From Streptomyces sp. 378 (GTDB taxonomy: Bacteria > Actinomycetota > Actinomycetes > Streptomycetales > Streptomycetaceae): a stretch of DNA of 64,000 nucleotides. The notes beneath the pieces are model-generated. The model saw nothing but the letters and a program-made list of their open reading frames with translations, did not search any database and had not been told where the DNA came from. The stretch is taken from NCBI RefSeq assembly GCF_030124145.1, contig NZ_JASKMS010000008.1, forward strand, positions 1 to 64,000, in the 5' to 3' direction. Shown in pieces: positions 33,070 through 43,078 of this stretch (position 1 is its first letter; each line of letters starts with the position of its first letter). A program made the position numbers and the translations under genes.

Positions 33070-33995
33070 ATGTCTCGTAGACCCGCACACCGCACCGCCC
33101 TCACGGCCGCTCTCGTGACACCGCTGCTGCTGCCGTTGTGGACGGCGGGGACGGCCCGGGCGCACGGCGCGCCGACGGACCCGGTCAGCCGGGTGGTGGC
33201 CTGTTCCCCGGAGGGCGGTGACCGCGCCGGCTCGGCGGCGTGCCGTGCGGCCGTCGCCGCGAACGGGGCGCCCTTCACGGCGTGGGACAACCTGCGGGTG
33301 GCGAACGTGAACGGCCGGGACCGCGACGTCGTCCCCGACGGGAAGCTGTGCAGCGGTGGGCTGCCCGCCTACCGGGGACTCGATCTCGCCCGCGCCGACT
33401 GGCCGTCGACGCGGGTGACACCCGGCGCGACGCTCACGATGCGGTACGTCTCGACGATCCCGCACGCGGGCACGTTCCGGATGTATCTGACGAAGCCCGG
33501 CTACGACCCGTCCGGGCCGCTGTCCTGGTCCGATCTCCCCGGGAAGCCGTTCGCGGAGGCGACGGACCCGGCCCTGACGGACGGCGCGTACCGCTTCGAG
33601 GCGACACTGCCGTCCGACCGGGCCGGGCGGCACGTGCTGTACACGGTCTGGCAGAACAGCAGCACGCCGGACACCTATTACTCGTGCTCGGACGTGGAGT
33701 TCCCGGAGACGAAGAAGAAGGAGCCGCAGCCGACGGAGGAGAGGGAGAAGAAGCGGAAGAAGCCGCGGGAGGCGCAGGAGCCGCAGCCCGAGCGGAAGGG
33801 GGAGGCGGTGAGAAAGGAGCCGGCGGCCGGCCCTGCCGCGCACACCCCCACCTCGCGCCCCCGGGGCGACCGGACGCCCCTGGCCGGTACCTCCGGCCAG
33901 GCCTCCGGCCCGTCCGCGCCCATGCTGGCGGGCGGCGCCGCGGCGGTGCTGTTGCTCACCGGCGGCGCCGCCCTGGCCGTACGGCTACGGCGACG

Positions 33996-33999
<4 letters not shown>
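33070..33999 (+). CDS. AA10 lytic polysaccharide monooxygenase, C-terminally anchored
   Basis: A 309-residue copper-dependent LPMO (formerly CBM33) that oxidatively cleaves chitin or cellulose. The signal peptide (1-31) ends AGTARA, leaving His32 (HGAPTDPVSR) as the N-terminal residue of the histidine brace; the second brace His is residue 132 in TIPHAGTFRMYL. The catalytic domain ends near YYSCSDVEF. A Lys/Glu-rich linker follows, then LAGTSG (271-276), a hydrophobic helix and RLRRR. This resembles a class E sortase signal (LAxTG) with Ser in place of Gly, so the enzyme is probably wall- or membrane-attached. No separate carbohydrate-binding module is present. Confidence 0.9.
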
Positions 34000-34674
<675 letters not shown>

Positions 34675-34890
34675 TCATAGCGGGGGTGTGGGGTGGGGGT
34701 GCGCCGGGCGTCCGCCGTTGCCGGCTCGTCACGCCTTCTCCGTACGTGACGGGCCGGCAACGGCAGGCCGGTCACCGGCCGCAGGCCCACACGGGAAGGG
34801 ACCTGCGGCCGGGCCGGGCGGGGGGTGGCTGGTGGCACGGCTCCACGGAAGCGGCCGTGCCGTGGCGGGGGGACTCGGGCGAGGGAAAGC

Positions 34891-34948
34891 CCGTGCGGAC
34901 GCACCGGGTGACGAGCTGTCCGTGCGGACGCACCGGGTGACGAGCTGC
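34891..34948. repeat. 29-bp tandem direct repeat, two copies
   Basis: Units 34891-34919 and 34920-34948 differ only at the last base (T or C). They carry CACCGGGTGACGAGCTG twice. The function is unknown. Confidence 0.85.
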
Positions 34949-34996
34949 CCGTACGGGGACGAGCGGGTCCGGGGCACGCGGACGGTGCCGCGCGGC

Positions 34997-35034
34997 GGAT
35001 CCGGCGCCACGGATCCGGCGCCACGGATCCGGTG
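34997..35034. repeat. 14-bp tandem repeat, 2.7 copies
   Basis: GGATCCGGCGCCAC is repeated at 34997-35010 and 35011-35024, with a partial third copy following. Non-coding as far as I can see. Confidence 0.85.
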
Positions 35035-35338
35035 GGACGAGGAGAGTTGTAGACCTGCGTCTCCGTCAACGTCAAGGCCCCGCAACGGAGTTGTGAGCCG
35101 GCTGAGCCTTTCACGGCATCGGTGACTCACCTGCGGCGCAGAATCGACACTCTTTGTTCACACTTCCCTTGACCCTTGATGTAACCGCCGGTAACTTCCT
35201 CGATGGCTACTGCGGCGTAACCAGAAAGCCCTTGCAACCGCCGGGAGTTGCGGGGGATGTGCGTACGCCGTCGATGTCCGCGCCAGGGCAATGGGCCACC
35301 GACGTCCCGATCCGCACCCACCCGCACCTGGAGCAGAC

Positions 35339-36013
35339 ATGACCTCCTCCGCCGAACACACCCCCGAGAGAGCCGACGGCGCCGCCGCCCCGGACACCGG
35401 CAGCGACGCTCCCGCGCGACGCGGGCGGGTCCGGGCACGCCGGGCCGCGGTGATGGCGGTGCCGGCCACCCTGGTCGCCGCCGGCCTCGCGGTCCTCACC
35501 GCCGAAGGGGCGCTGGGCGTCCAGTTCGCCATCTCCGGCATGCCGTTCACGGTCACCGCGACCGAGCTGAACGGCACCGGCTTCGCGCAGTTCGGCGGCC
35601 TGGACGAGATGGCCGAGGGCAGCCCCAACGCGGGTGACACCGGCGGTCAGGTGCTGGTCGTCACGTCCGTGATCAAGAACGCGTCCCTCACCAAGCTGTG
35701 CCAGAGCGTGGACCTGGGCGGCACGAACCTGGTCATCAGGGCGGGTGAAGGGGCGCAGAAGGTCACCGCCAGCGATCTGACGACCGACTCCACCGAGCTG
35801 ACCGGTGACGCGGCGTTCAACAACATCGAGATCGGCAACGACGCCAGCACGCTCGACAAGGCCGGGCCGAAGGGCCGCGGACCCAAGGGCGTGTTCAGCC
35901 AGCAGTCCGACACGGTGCACATCGCCAACCTGCGGCAGACCAACTACGCCACGACGGCCGGCGTCTTCAAACTGCCCGGACTGAAGCTGGGCTTCAGCGG
36001 ATCGGGTTGCTGA
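35339..36013 (+). CDS. DUF6230 family membrane-associated protein
   Basis: A 224-residue actinobacterial protein of the DUF6230 family. A Pro/Ala-rich cytoplasmic start is followed by one hydrophobic segment at about residues 36-57 (AVMAVPATLVAAGLAVL) and an extracytoplasmic beta-rich part (VQFAISGMPFTVTATELNG, SVDLGGTNLVIRAG) ending in a GSGC tail. The ATG is preceded by GGAG. Some databases label such proteins cholesterol esterase, but no esterase motif is visible. It overlaps the next gene by one base (TGATG), so the two are translationally coupled and probably work together. Confidence 0.87.
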   Translation: MTSSAEHTPERADGAAAPDTGSDAPARRGRVRARRAAVMAVPATLVAAGLAVLTAEGALGVQFAISGMPFTVTATELNGTGFAQFGGLDEMAEGSPNAGDTGGQVLVVTSVIKNASLTKLCQSVDLGGTNLVIRAGEGAQKVTASDLTTDSTELTGDAAFNNIEIGNDASTLDKAGPKGRGPKGVFSQQSDTVHIANLRQTNYATTAGVFKLPGLKLGFSGSGC

Positions 36014-36459
36014 TGCCGCGCGGTCCGCGCGAGGGGTTCCGGCCCGCCTTCGGGCAGTGGCGGGCCGGCCGGCCGTTCTGGGGCGGGCTGCTGCTCGCCC
36101 TGGGCGGCGCGGAGGTCCTGCTCACCCTGAAGGCGTCGCTGGACGTCATCCTGCACGTCGGCATGCAGGGCCTGGCCGGCTACCTGCTCCCGGCCGTGAT
36201 GCTGCTGTGTGGCGTGCTGATCCTCGTCAACCCCGCTCAGCGCCTGTTCTACTCGGTCGTCGGGGTGCTGGTCTCCCTGGGCACCTGGCTGACCTCCAAC
36301 CTGGGCGGCTTCTTCGTCGGCCTGCTCCTGGGCGTGGCCGGCAGCTGCCTCGCCTTCGGCTGGCTCCCGGACCAGGAACCCCGCGTCAGCCGCAGGCAGC
36401 GCCGGAAGGAGGCCCGGGCGGCGAAGACCGCGGCCCCGGCGCCGGTGGGGCAGCCCTGA
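36013..36459 (+). CDS. DUF6114 family membrane protein
   Basis: A 148-residue integral membrane protein with about four hydrophobic helices (WGGLLLALGGAEVLL, LPAVMLLCGVLILV, VVGVLVSLGTWL, FVGLLLGVAGSCLAFGWL) and a basic cytoplasmic tail. It matches DUF6114, which is regularly paired with DUF6230 in Streptomyces. The start ATG overlaps the DUF6230 stop. The function of the pair is unknown; the arrangement suggests a small cell-envelope complex. Confidence 0.87.
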   Translation: MPRGPREGFRPAFGQWRAGRPFWGGLLLALGGAEVLLTLKASLDVILHVGMQGLAGYLLPAVMLLCGVLILVNPAQRLFYSVVGVLVSLGTWLTSNLGGFFVGLLLGVAGSCLAFGWLPDQEPRVSRRQRRKEARAAKTAAPAPVGQP

Positions 36460-36999
36460 GTCCTGTGGTGAAGCGGCTCCCGGCACGCGGGGCCCGCCGC
36501 GCTACCGGCCCTGTCCGGCGGTCACCGGCGTGGCGGCCCGGGGCTGCTCCCGGGGCCACGCCGCAACCGCCCTCCCTCTTCAGGACCCTGGCCTCGCTCT
36601 GGAGGATCCGCATGGTGCGGCCCGGCGATCGGGCCGGGTCCGGCAGCGTGTTCTCGCCGTAGACGGCCGGCCTGTGCGGGCGCCCCGAGCCGGAGCCGGT
36701 CGCGGTGGCGGTGATCGCGAGCGGAGGCCCGGCGCCGCCCCAGTCCACGGGGCGGCCGAACCGCACGGACGGTACGGAAAGCCGAGGTGAGAGCTACCCC
36801 CGGCGCCGTTGTTCGACCCGTCGGACAGATCATCACGATGCGGCACCATCAACTCACTGCATGTGCGCGCTCACTTGACGACCGGTGGTCACACACGGTT
36901 GGCTCCGGGCCAGCGAGAGTCATCCGGCCGTGCACACCCTGCGGCCTTTCTGCACTCTCACCCTGCTCTTGCTCGGCCGCACAGCGAGGTCCGCCCCTC
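36460..36999. other. 540-bp intergenic region upstream of sugar-binding lipoprotein
   Basis: No gene could be supported. A 126-codon open frame on the minus strand (36386-36766) overlaps the end of the DUF6114 gene antisense and has no recognisable domain, so I did not call it. The second half (about 36830-36960) is less GC-rich and includes TTGACGACCGGTGG, a possible promoter for the lipoprotein gene. Confidence 0.5.
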
Positions 37000-38004
37000 A
37001 TGAACACTCCTCCCCCGCCGCACACCTCCGTGAGACGCACGCGACTCGCGGCCCTGGCGTCCGCCCTGTGCCTGCTGGTGTCCGGCTGCTCCCCCTTCGG
37101 CGCGGCCGACGACGGGCCGGACACGGCGGACGGGCCGGGCGGCGGGATGAAGGTCACCCTGGTGACGCACGGCGGCGAGGGCGACGCCTTCTGGGATCTG
37201 GTGCGCAGGGGCGCCGAGGTGGCGGCGGCCAAGGACGGTGTCGACCTGACGTACGTCAGCGACGCCGACCCGGCCGCCCAGGCCGACCTGATGCGGGAGG
37301 CGGTCCGCGACAAGGCCGACGGCATCGCGGTGACCCTGGCCAAGCCGGCGGCGATGCGCGGCCCGGTCGCCCAGGCCAAGGCGGCCGGCATCCCCGTCGT
37401 GGGGCTCAACTCCGGTATCGACGCCTGGCGCCCGGCCGGGCTCCTGCAGTACTTCGGTCAGGACGAGTCCGTCGCGGGCCGGGCCGTCGGCGACAAGCTG
37501 GACGGCCTCAAGGCCGAACACGCCCTGTGCGTGGTGCACGAGCGGGGCAACGTGGCGCTGGAGGCCCGCTGCGCCGGTGTGCGCAAGACGTTCCGCGGCG
37601 CCACCGACAACCTGTACGTGGACGGCAGTGACATGAACGCGGTGACCGCCGCGATCGCGGCCCGGCTGCGGCAGGACTCGAGCATCGACGAAGTCGTCAC
37701 GCTGGGCGCCCAGTACGGGCTCAGCGCCGTCAAGGCGGTGCGGCAGGCCGGCAGCAAGGCCCAGGTCGCCACCTTCGACCTCGACAAGGACCTGGTCAAG
37801 GCGGTCCAGAGCGGCCAGGTGCAGTTCGCCGTGGACCAGCAGCCGTATCTGCAGGGTTATCTCGCGGTGGACGCCCTGTGGCTGTACCGGACCAACGGCA
37901 ACGTCAGCGGCGGCGGGACGGCGCCGGTGCTCACCGGTCCCGCCTTCGTGACCAGGTCGAACGTGTCCGTCGTGGCGCGGTTCGCAGCCGCCGGGACCCG
38001 GTGA
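37000..38004 (+). CDS. Sugar ABC transporter substrate-binding lipoprotein
   Basis: A 334-residue periplasmic-binding protein of the ribose/LacI type (Peripla_BP_4). The lipobox LLVSGCS places the acylated Cys near residue 28. The binding fold shows TLVTHGGEGDAFWDLVRRG, DGIAVTLAKPAAM, GIPVVGLNSG, AVGDKLDGL and QQPYLQGYLAVDALW. No permease or ATPase gene adjoins it, so it is an orphan receptor or shares a transporter elsewhere. ATG 37000 gives a proper signal peptide. The conservon begins 185 bp downstream on the same strand. Confidence 0.9.
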   Translation: MNTPPPPHTSVRRTRLAALASALCLLVSGCSPFGAADDGPDTADGPGGGMKVTLVTHGGEGDAFWDLVRRGAEVAAAKDGVDLTYVSDADPAAQADLMREAVRDKADGIAVTLAKPAAMRGPVAQAKAAGIPVVGLNSGIDAWRPAGLLQYFGQDESVAGRAVGDKLDGLKAEHALCVVHERGNVALEARCAGVRKTFRGATDNLYVDGSDMNAVTAAIAARLRQDSSIDEVVTLGAQYGLSAVKAVRQAGSKAQVATFDLDKDLVKAVQSGQVQFAVDQQPYLQGYLAVDALWLYRTNGNVSGGGTAPVLTGPAFVTRSNVSVVARFAAAGTR

Positions 38005-38189
38005 CCGGAACTTCCTGTGACGGTGTCGCCAAAGATTCGGTCAGGCCCGGCCCGTACGTCCACTTGTACGGATAACATCCTGCGCATCCCATGTGCCATG
38101 CCCGGGAAGGCACCACACCTGCGCCCGTCCCCCACACCCCCCGACCCCTCCCCGTTCCCCACCCGCCGCTGATCGCCCCTAGGACGACG

Positions 38190-40655
38190 ATGTCTCGACG
38201 GACAGGTACCCGGCGCCGTCTCGGTTCCATACGCCTCTCCCTGGTGCTCCTGGCCCTCGTGCCCGGCGTCACCCTCGCCGCCATGTGGGGCGTGACGACG
38301 ATCCAGATGTTCTCGGAGGGCCTCCGGCTGCGCGACCAGACGGACCTCAGCCGGTCGACCGGCGCCATGGGCACCGACGCGACGCTCGCGCTGCAGCGGG
38401 AGCGCAGTCTGTCGGCCGCGTGGCTGGCCTCGCCGAAGGGCTCCCGGACCGCCCTCGACGCGCAGCGCGAGGAGACCGACAAGGCGGTCGCCAAGCTGGT
38501 CGGGCAGGCGGACGCGATCGAGAAGGCGCCCTCCCGCATATCCGACCGGCTGTACTCGGTGCTGGGCTCGGTGGGCAGCCTGGAGTACTACCGGGACCAG
38601 GTGGACGACCCGACCGACATCACCGCGCAGCAGGCGCTGGACCAGTACTCCTCGATCATCGACGACCAGATCCACGCCTTCCAGGAGCTGTCCCAGGTCG
38701 ACGACGGCGACCTCACCTCGCAGGCCGGCCCGCTGATCGGTCTCGAGCACGCGGCGGAGCTGGTCTCCCAGGAGGACGCGCAGCTGACCCTGGCCTGGCC
38801 GTCCGGGCATCTGGACGACGAGGCGTGGACGCGGTTCACGGAGTTGGTGAACACACGGCGCTGGCTGGTCCAGGACCAGGTCGTGCCGCAGCTGACGGGC
38901 GAGGCGAAGACACAGACGGAGCGCATCCTGGCCGGTCCGCAGTGGCAGACGCTGCAGTCCGTCGAGGACCAGGTGCTGGCGGCCCGCCACTCCGGCGCCT
39001 CCGCCGACCGGATCGCCCTGCCGGACGCGCGGCAGCGGTGGAACACCGCCATGGACAAGCTGTCCGAGGAGTACGCGGGCCTCATCCAGCAGCAGACGGC
39101 GGGGCTGCTGGAGCGCAGTGCCGAGAAGGCGGACGCCCTGCTGCTCAAGGCGGCGCTGCTGAGTGCCGGCGGGCTGCTCGCGCTGCTGGTGTGCGTGGGC
39201 ATGTCCTGGCGGATCACCCGTTCGCTGTCCCGGCGGCTGCGCGGCCTGCGCCGGGCCGCCGTCAGCCTCGCACAGGAGCGGCTGCCCGACGTGGTGGCGC
39301 GGCTGGAGCGGGGTGAGACGGTCGATCCGGAGTCGGCGACGACCGAGCTCGACTACGGTCACGACGAACTCGGCCAGGTCGCCCGCGCGTTCAACACCGC
39401 GCAGCGCACGGCCGTGCACACCGCCGTCGAACTCGCCGACACCCGGCGCGGCTTCCAGAAGATCATCCTGGGTATCGCGCGGCAGAGCCAGAACCTGGTC
39501 AACCTCCAGCTGAGCAAACTCGACACGCTGGAGCGTGAGCACACCGACCCCGACATCCTCAAGGGTCTGTACGAACTCGACTCCACCGCCAGCCAGTTGC
39601 GCCGCTACGAGGAGAACCTCGTCATCATCAGCGGCGAACGGCCCGGCCGCAGCTGGACCGAGCCGGTCGCGCTGATGGACATCCTGCGCAGCGCGGTCGG
39701 GGAGGTCGCCGAGTACCAGCGGGTGGACGTGCTCACCGAGGAGGAGGTGTACGTCGCGCCGCCCGCGGTGGCGGACGTCATCCATCTGCTGGCCGAGCTC
39801 ATCGACAACGCGACCGCGTACTCCCCCGCCCCGAGCCCCGTCACGGTGCGGGCCGGGATGGTGGCCAGGGGCCTGGCCGTCGAGGTGGAGGACCGCGGCC
39901 TCGGCATGTCGGAGGAGGACTACGCGTCCTTCAACGAACAGCTCGCCGTACCCCCGAAGTTCGACGTGGTGGCGCTCGCCGACGACCTGCGCCTCGGCAT
40001 GTTCGTGATCGCCCAGCTGGCCCACCGGCACGGCATCGCCGTCACCCTGCGCATGTCGCCGTACGGCGGGACCACGGCGATCGTGCTGATACCGCACGAG
40101 ATCGTGGTGCGGGAGATCGCGGACGGCGGGGCGCAGCGGGCAGGGACCGCCTCGGACGGAGCCGGGGTCGACGGCCTCGCGGTCCCGGCCGGCGGTGCGA
40201 AGAACGGTGGCACCCCTGAGGGCACACCGGTGGCGGAAGGACGGGGTGCGATGGACGCCGAGCCGAGTCAGGCGCCGCAGCGCTCCGACACTCCCGGGGC
40301 CGCCGGGGCCGCCTGTGAGCCCCGTCCCCTCGTCACGGCCCGCACCGCCTCCACCGCCCCGTCCGCCACGCGCGAGGTCGTCCCCCGCCGGGACGGTCTC
40401 GCCCCGCTCCCCCGCAGGGTGCCGCAGACCAGCCTGGTGGAGGAGCTGCGCGAGGAGGCGGCGCCCGCCGGTGACGACGGTTCCCTCGACGACTTCACCG
40501 CGGAGGCCGCCGCGTCCTCCCTGGCCGGTTTCCAGCGCGGCACGCTCCGGGCCCGTGACGACGACGCCGAGCCGCCGTACGACGTGGAAGCGGCCGCGGC
40601 ACCCGGGCAGGCCGCCGCCGGTCCCGTCCCCCCGACTCCGCCCGCCGACCGCTGA
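38190..40655 (+). CDS. cvnA: Conservon sensor CvnA (NIT-HAMP-HATPase)
   Basis: An 821-residue membrane sensor. Helices lie at about residues 12-35 (LSLVLLALVPGVTLAAMW) and 318-337 (AALLSAGGLLALLVCVGM) around an extracytoplasmic NIT-type domain with ALQRERSLSAAWLASPKG. A HAMP-like linker follows and then an ATPase domain with N-box ELIDNATAYSPAP and G-box DRGLGMSEED. There is no clear phospho-accepting His box, as usual in CvnA. The last 150 residues are Pro/Ala-rich and low complexity. ATG 38190 with AGGA upstream. It heads a four-gene conservon; such units resemble eukaryotic G-protein receptor complexes. Confidence 0.93.
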   Translation: MSRRTGTRRRLGSIRLSLVLLALVPGVTLAAMWGVTTIQMFSEGLRLRDQTDLSRSTGAMGTDATLALQRERSLSAAWLASPKGSRTALDAQREETDKAVAKLVGQADAIEKAPSRISDRLYSVLGSVGSLEYYRDQVDDPTDITAQQALDQYSSIIDDQIHAFQELSQVDDGDLTSQAGPLIGLEHAAELVSQEDAQLTLAWPSGHLDDEAWTRFTELVNTRRWLVQDQVVPQLTGEAKTQTERILAGPQWQTLQSVEDQVLAARHSGASADRIALPDARQRWNTAMDKLSEEYAGLIQQQTAGLLERSAEKADALLLKAALLSAGGLLALLVCVGMSWRITRSLSRRLRGLRRAAVSLAQERLPDVVARLERGETVDPESATTELDYGHDELGQVARAFNTAQRTAVHTAVELADTRRGFQKIILGIARQSQNLVNLQLSKLDTLEREHTDPDILKGLYELDSTASQLRRYEENLVIISGERPGRSWTEPVALMDILRSAVGEVAEYQRVDVLTEEEVYVAPPAVADVIHLLAELIDNATAYSPAPSPVTVRAGMVARGLAVEVEDRGLGMSEEDYASFNEQLAVPPKFDVVALADDLRLGMFVIAQLAHRHGIAVTLRMSPYGGTTAIVLIPHEIVVREIADGGAQRAGTASDGAGVDGLAVPAGGAKNGGTPEGTPVAEGRGAMDAEPSQAPQRSDTPGAAGAACEPRPLVTARTASTAPSATREVVPRRDGLAPLPRRVPQTSLVEELREEAAPAGDDGSLDDFTAEAAASSLAGFQRGTLRARDDDAEPPYDVEAAAAPGQAAAGPVPPTPPADR

Positions 40656-40669
40656 CGAAGGACACCGCA

Positions 40670-41101
40670 ATGACACGCCCCATCCCCGCCACGCACACCC
40701 AGCTCGACCAGCTGCTGACCGGACTCGTGGAGCGGGTCGCCGACGTGAACCAGGCGGTGGTGCTCTCCGAGGACGGCCTGGTGGTCAGCAAGTCCACCGG
40801 ATTCCTGCGCGACGACGCCGAGCGGCTCGCGGCGACCGCGTCCGGGCTGATGAGCCTCAGCAAGGGCGTCAGCATGGACTTCCGGGGCGGTCCGGTGCGC
40901 CAGGCGCTCATCGAGATGGCCAACGGCTATCTGATCCTGACCTCCGCCGGTCCCGGCGCACATCTGGTCGTGCTGACCGGGCCCGGCGCGGACGTCGGAG
41001 TGGTGGCCTACCAGATGAACATGCTGGTGAAGAAGATCGGCGAGCACCTGAGCGCCGCACCGCGGGGCGTGGCCGGCCCCGTCGTCGACCCCGGCGTGTG
41101 A
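40670..41101 (+). CDS. cvnB: Conservon roadblock/LC7 protein CvnB
   Basis: A 143-residue roadblock/LC7-fold protein, beginning HTQLDQLLTGLVERVADVN with the family's conserved NQAVVLSEDGL and MSLSKGVSMDFRGG. CvnB proteins act as regulators of the GTPase CvnD, in the way MglB acts on MglA. It lies 14 bp after cvnA with GAAGGA before its ATG, and one base before cvnC. Confidence 0.93.
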   Translation: MTRPIPATHTQLDQLLTGLVERVADVNQAVVLSEDGLVVSKSTGFLRDDAERLAATASGLMSLSKGVSMDFRGGPVRQALIEMANGYLILTSAGPGAHLVVLTGPGADVGVVAYQMNMLVKKIGEHLSAAPRGVAGPVVDPGV

Positions 41102-41102
41102 G

Positions 41103-41462
41103 GTGGGCGGAGGTGATGCGGCGGGCCGGCTCGTCAGGCCGTTCGCTCTGACCGGTGGCCGGACCCGGCCCAGCCGCGCCGACTTCACGCTCATCTCGAC
41201 GGTCACGGCGGTCGATCCGCAGCCCGCCTCGGCCGCACGGTGCCAGCCCGAGCACACCCGGATCCTGCGGCTGTGCGCCGAGCCGCTCGCCGTGGCGGAG
41301 TTGGCCGCCCGGCTCGACCTGCCGGTGAGCGTGGTCGTCATCCTGCTCTGCGATCTGCTGGAGGCGGGCCGGATCACCGTCCGCCCACCGCGCCTCGTTT
41401 CCCGCACCACTCCGGACCTGGACCTGCTGCAGAAAGTGAGGGACGGCCTTGGCCGGCTCTGA
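41103..41462 (+). CDS. cvnC: Conservon DUF742 protein CvnC
   Basis: A 119-residue DUF742 protein, helix-turn-helix-like, with RLVRPFALTGGRTRP near the start, then ILRLCAEPLAVAELAARLDLPVSVV (seen as AVAELAARLDLPVSV) and LLEAGRITVRPP. It starts with GTG one base after the cvnB stop and overlaps cvnD by 14 bp. The role in conservon signalling is not settled; it is present in every such unit. Confidence 0.92.
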   Translation: MGGGDAAGRLVRPFALTGGRTRPSRADFTLISTVTAVDPQPASAARCQPEHTRILRLCAEPLAVAELAARLDLPVSVVVILLCDLLEAGRITVRPPRLVSRTTPDLDLLQKVRDGLGRL

Positions 41463-42033
41463 CCTTGCCACTGACGCGTCTTCGGCACCCGACACGGTCA
41501 AGATCCTCATCGCCGGGGGCTTCGGCGTGGGCAAGACCACCATGGTCGGGTCGGTCAGCGAGATCGTCCCGCTGCGCACCGAGGAACCCCTGACCGTAGC
41601 CGGTCTGGACGTCGACGATCTCGACGGCATCGAGGAGAAGCGGGCCACCACCGTGGCCCTGGACTTCGGCCGGATCACCATCAGCCGGGAGCTGGTGCTG
41701 TACCTGTTCGGCACCCCCGGGCAGCAGCGGTTCTGGTTCATGTGGAACGACCTGGCGCTCGGCGCGCTGGGGGCGGTGGTCCTGGTCGACGTCCGCAGAC
41801 CGGAGTCCAGTTTCGCCGCGATCGACTTCTTCGAGCGCCGGGGCATCCCGTTCGTCGTCGGGGTCAACGGCTTCCACGGCGAGCACCCGTATCCGCCCGA
41901 GGACATCCGGGAGGCGCTCGCGGTGCCCGATCACGTGCGGGTGCTGTTGTGCGACGCCCGGGACCGGGAGTCGTGCCGTGACGTACTGATCGCCCTGATC
42001 GACCAGTTGATCGCGTCGGCGGTGCAGGCCTGA
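41449..42033 (+). CDS. cvnD: Conservon small GTPase CvnD
   Basis: A 194-residue Ras-like ATP/GTP-binding protein. The P-loop is GGFGVGKTTMVGS (about residues 23-35), switch II is GTPGQQRFWFMW, and the G4 position reads VNGF instead of NKxD, which is normal in this MglA-like group. It starts with TTG inside the end of cvnC, with GGGA just upstream, so translation is coupled. It is the output switch of the conservon; the effector is unknown. Confidence 0.92.
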   Translation: MAGSDLATDASSAPDTVKILIAGGFGVGKTTMVGSVSEIVPLRTEEPLTVAGLDVDDLDGIEEKRATTVALDFGRITISRELVLYLFGTPGQQRFWFMWNDLALGALGAVVLVDVRRPESSFAAIDFFERRGIPFVVGVNGFHGEHPYPPEDIREALAVPDHVRVLLCDARDRESCRDVLIALIDQLIASAVQA

Positions 42034-42044
42034 GGCGGAACGGT

Positions 42045-42956
42045 TCAGCTCCGGCCGGGAGCGGCGCCCGGCCACTCGGTGTACGGCACCGGGCGGCCCG
42101 TGAACGCGTCCAGGACGATGCGGTCGCCGACCGGCCGGTCCAGCTTCACCGTCACCCTCTCGCCGAGCAGTTCGGTGGTGCAGGGACCGTCCTCGGCGCC
42201 CGTCACGGCGGCGGACAGCACCACGCTGCCCTCGGTCTCGTGAGCCGACACGACGGGGCCGTCGTCGCAGGAGCCGTGCTGCGCCACGACGGTGACGGAC
42301 CGGCCGTCCCGCGCCACCGTCGTCAGGCCGCCGAGCGGTGCGAGCACATCGGTGGGCACGTCCGGCCGGAGCGGCCCGATGGGCGGCTCCGGCGGTGCGG
42401 AGGGGCTCACCGCGGCGCTCTTCAGCGGACCGGCGTAGCCCTCCAGGGTGAACAGCCAGGCCGGGACGGTCGTCGGCCCGCGGGCGGTGAGCACCGTCAT
42501 GCTCCCCAACTCGGCCCGGGTGACCGTCAGCCGGGGGCCGGGGCCGCTGTTGCGGTCCAGGGTCCGGTAGACCCGGTCGGCCGCCATGAGGGGCCTGGTG
42601 AGCGAGCCCCCGTCCTGCCACGTCACCCGGCCGCTCTTGTCCCGGGCGGGGGGAAGCGGGGCCCGCAGGTCGAAGTTGCCGGTCACGTACGCGCGCCGGT
42701 CGTCGCCGCGCAGGCCCTCCGCGGGCGGTTGGACGACCGCCTCCACGGGGTGGTAGCCCTCGTGCCACCGGGCGGCCGCCCGGGAGCCGTCCCAGGCGTC
42801 GGCGACCCGGCGGGCGCGGTCGTCGTCCCGCGCCGGCGGGGTCGGCCGGCCGCCGTCGGCCTCCGCCTGGCCGCAGCCGGCGGCGGCACCGGCTCCGGTG
42901 ACGGACAGGGCGAGGACGAGCAGAAGACGGGCGGTTCGTGTCCTGTCGGTACGCAT
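42045..42956 (-). CDS. Lipoprotein of unknown function
   Basis: A 303-residue lipoprotein with signal peptide LLLVLALSVTGAGAAAGCG, giving an acylated Cys near residue 28. The mature part has a Pro/Asp-rich start (PTPPARDDDRARRVADAWDG) and beta-rich repeats such as VTWQDGGSLTRPL and TVPAWLFTLEGYAGPL. A CDDGP segment and a second Cys (GPCTTEL) could form a disulfide. No enzyme motif was recognised. It converges with cvnD, 11 bp away. ATG at 42956 was preferred over an upstream in-frame start because it opens the signal peptide. Confidence 0.82.
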   Translation of the reverse strand: MRTDRTRTARLLLVLALSVTGAGAAAGCGQAEADGGRPTPPARDDDRARRVADAWDGSRAAARWHEGYHPVEAVVQPPAEGLRGDDRRAYVTGNFDLRAPLPPARDKSGRVTWQDGGSLTRPLMAADRVYRTLDRNSGPGPRLTVTRAELGSMTVLTARGPTTVPAWLFTLEGYAGPLKSAAVSPSAPPEPPIGPLRPDVPTDVLAPLGGLTTVARDGRSVTVVAQHGSCDDGPVVSAHETEGSVVLSAAVTGAEDGPCTTELLGERVTVKLDRPVGDRIVLDAFTGRPVPYTEWPGAAPGRS

Positions 42957-43078
42957 GGCTCTCCCAGGGAGTCGCGGTGCCGGGGTGGTTCCCTCCCTGT
43001 GACGCCCGACCACCGGCCCGCGTTCGGTCCCCTGTGGATGTGGCCCGGCCCGTCATCCCCTCGTGACGGGCGGCCGGC

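Noticed and set aside
34729..35130. 133-codon open frame on the minus strand in the repeat-rich gap
   Set aside because: It spans two tandem repeats, and its composition is typical of random high-GC sequence.
36386..36766. 126-codon open frame on the minus strand
   Set aside because: Partly antisense to the DUF6114 gene, Pro/Gly/Arg-rich and without a ribosome site or family resemblance.
37857..40676. 939-codon open frame antisense to cvnA
   Set aside because: Overlaps the well supported conservon gene entirely and shows only low-complexity Arg/Gly/Leu sequence.
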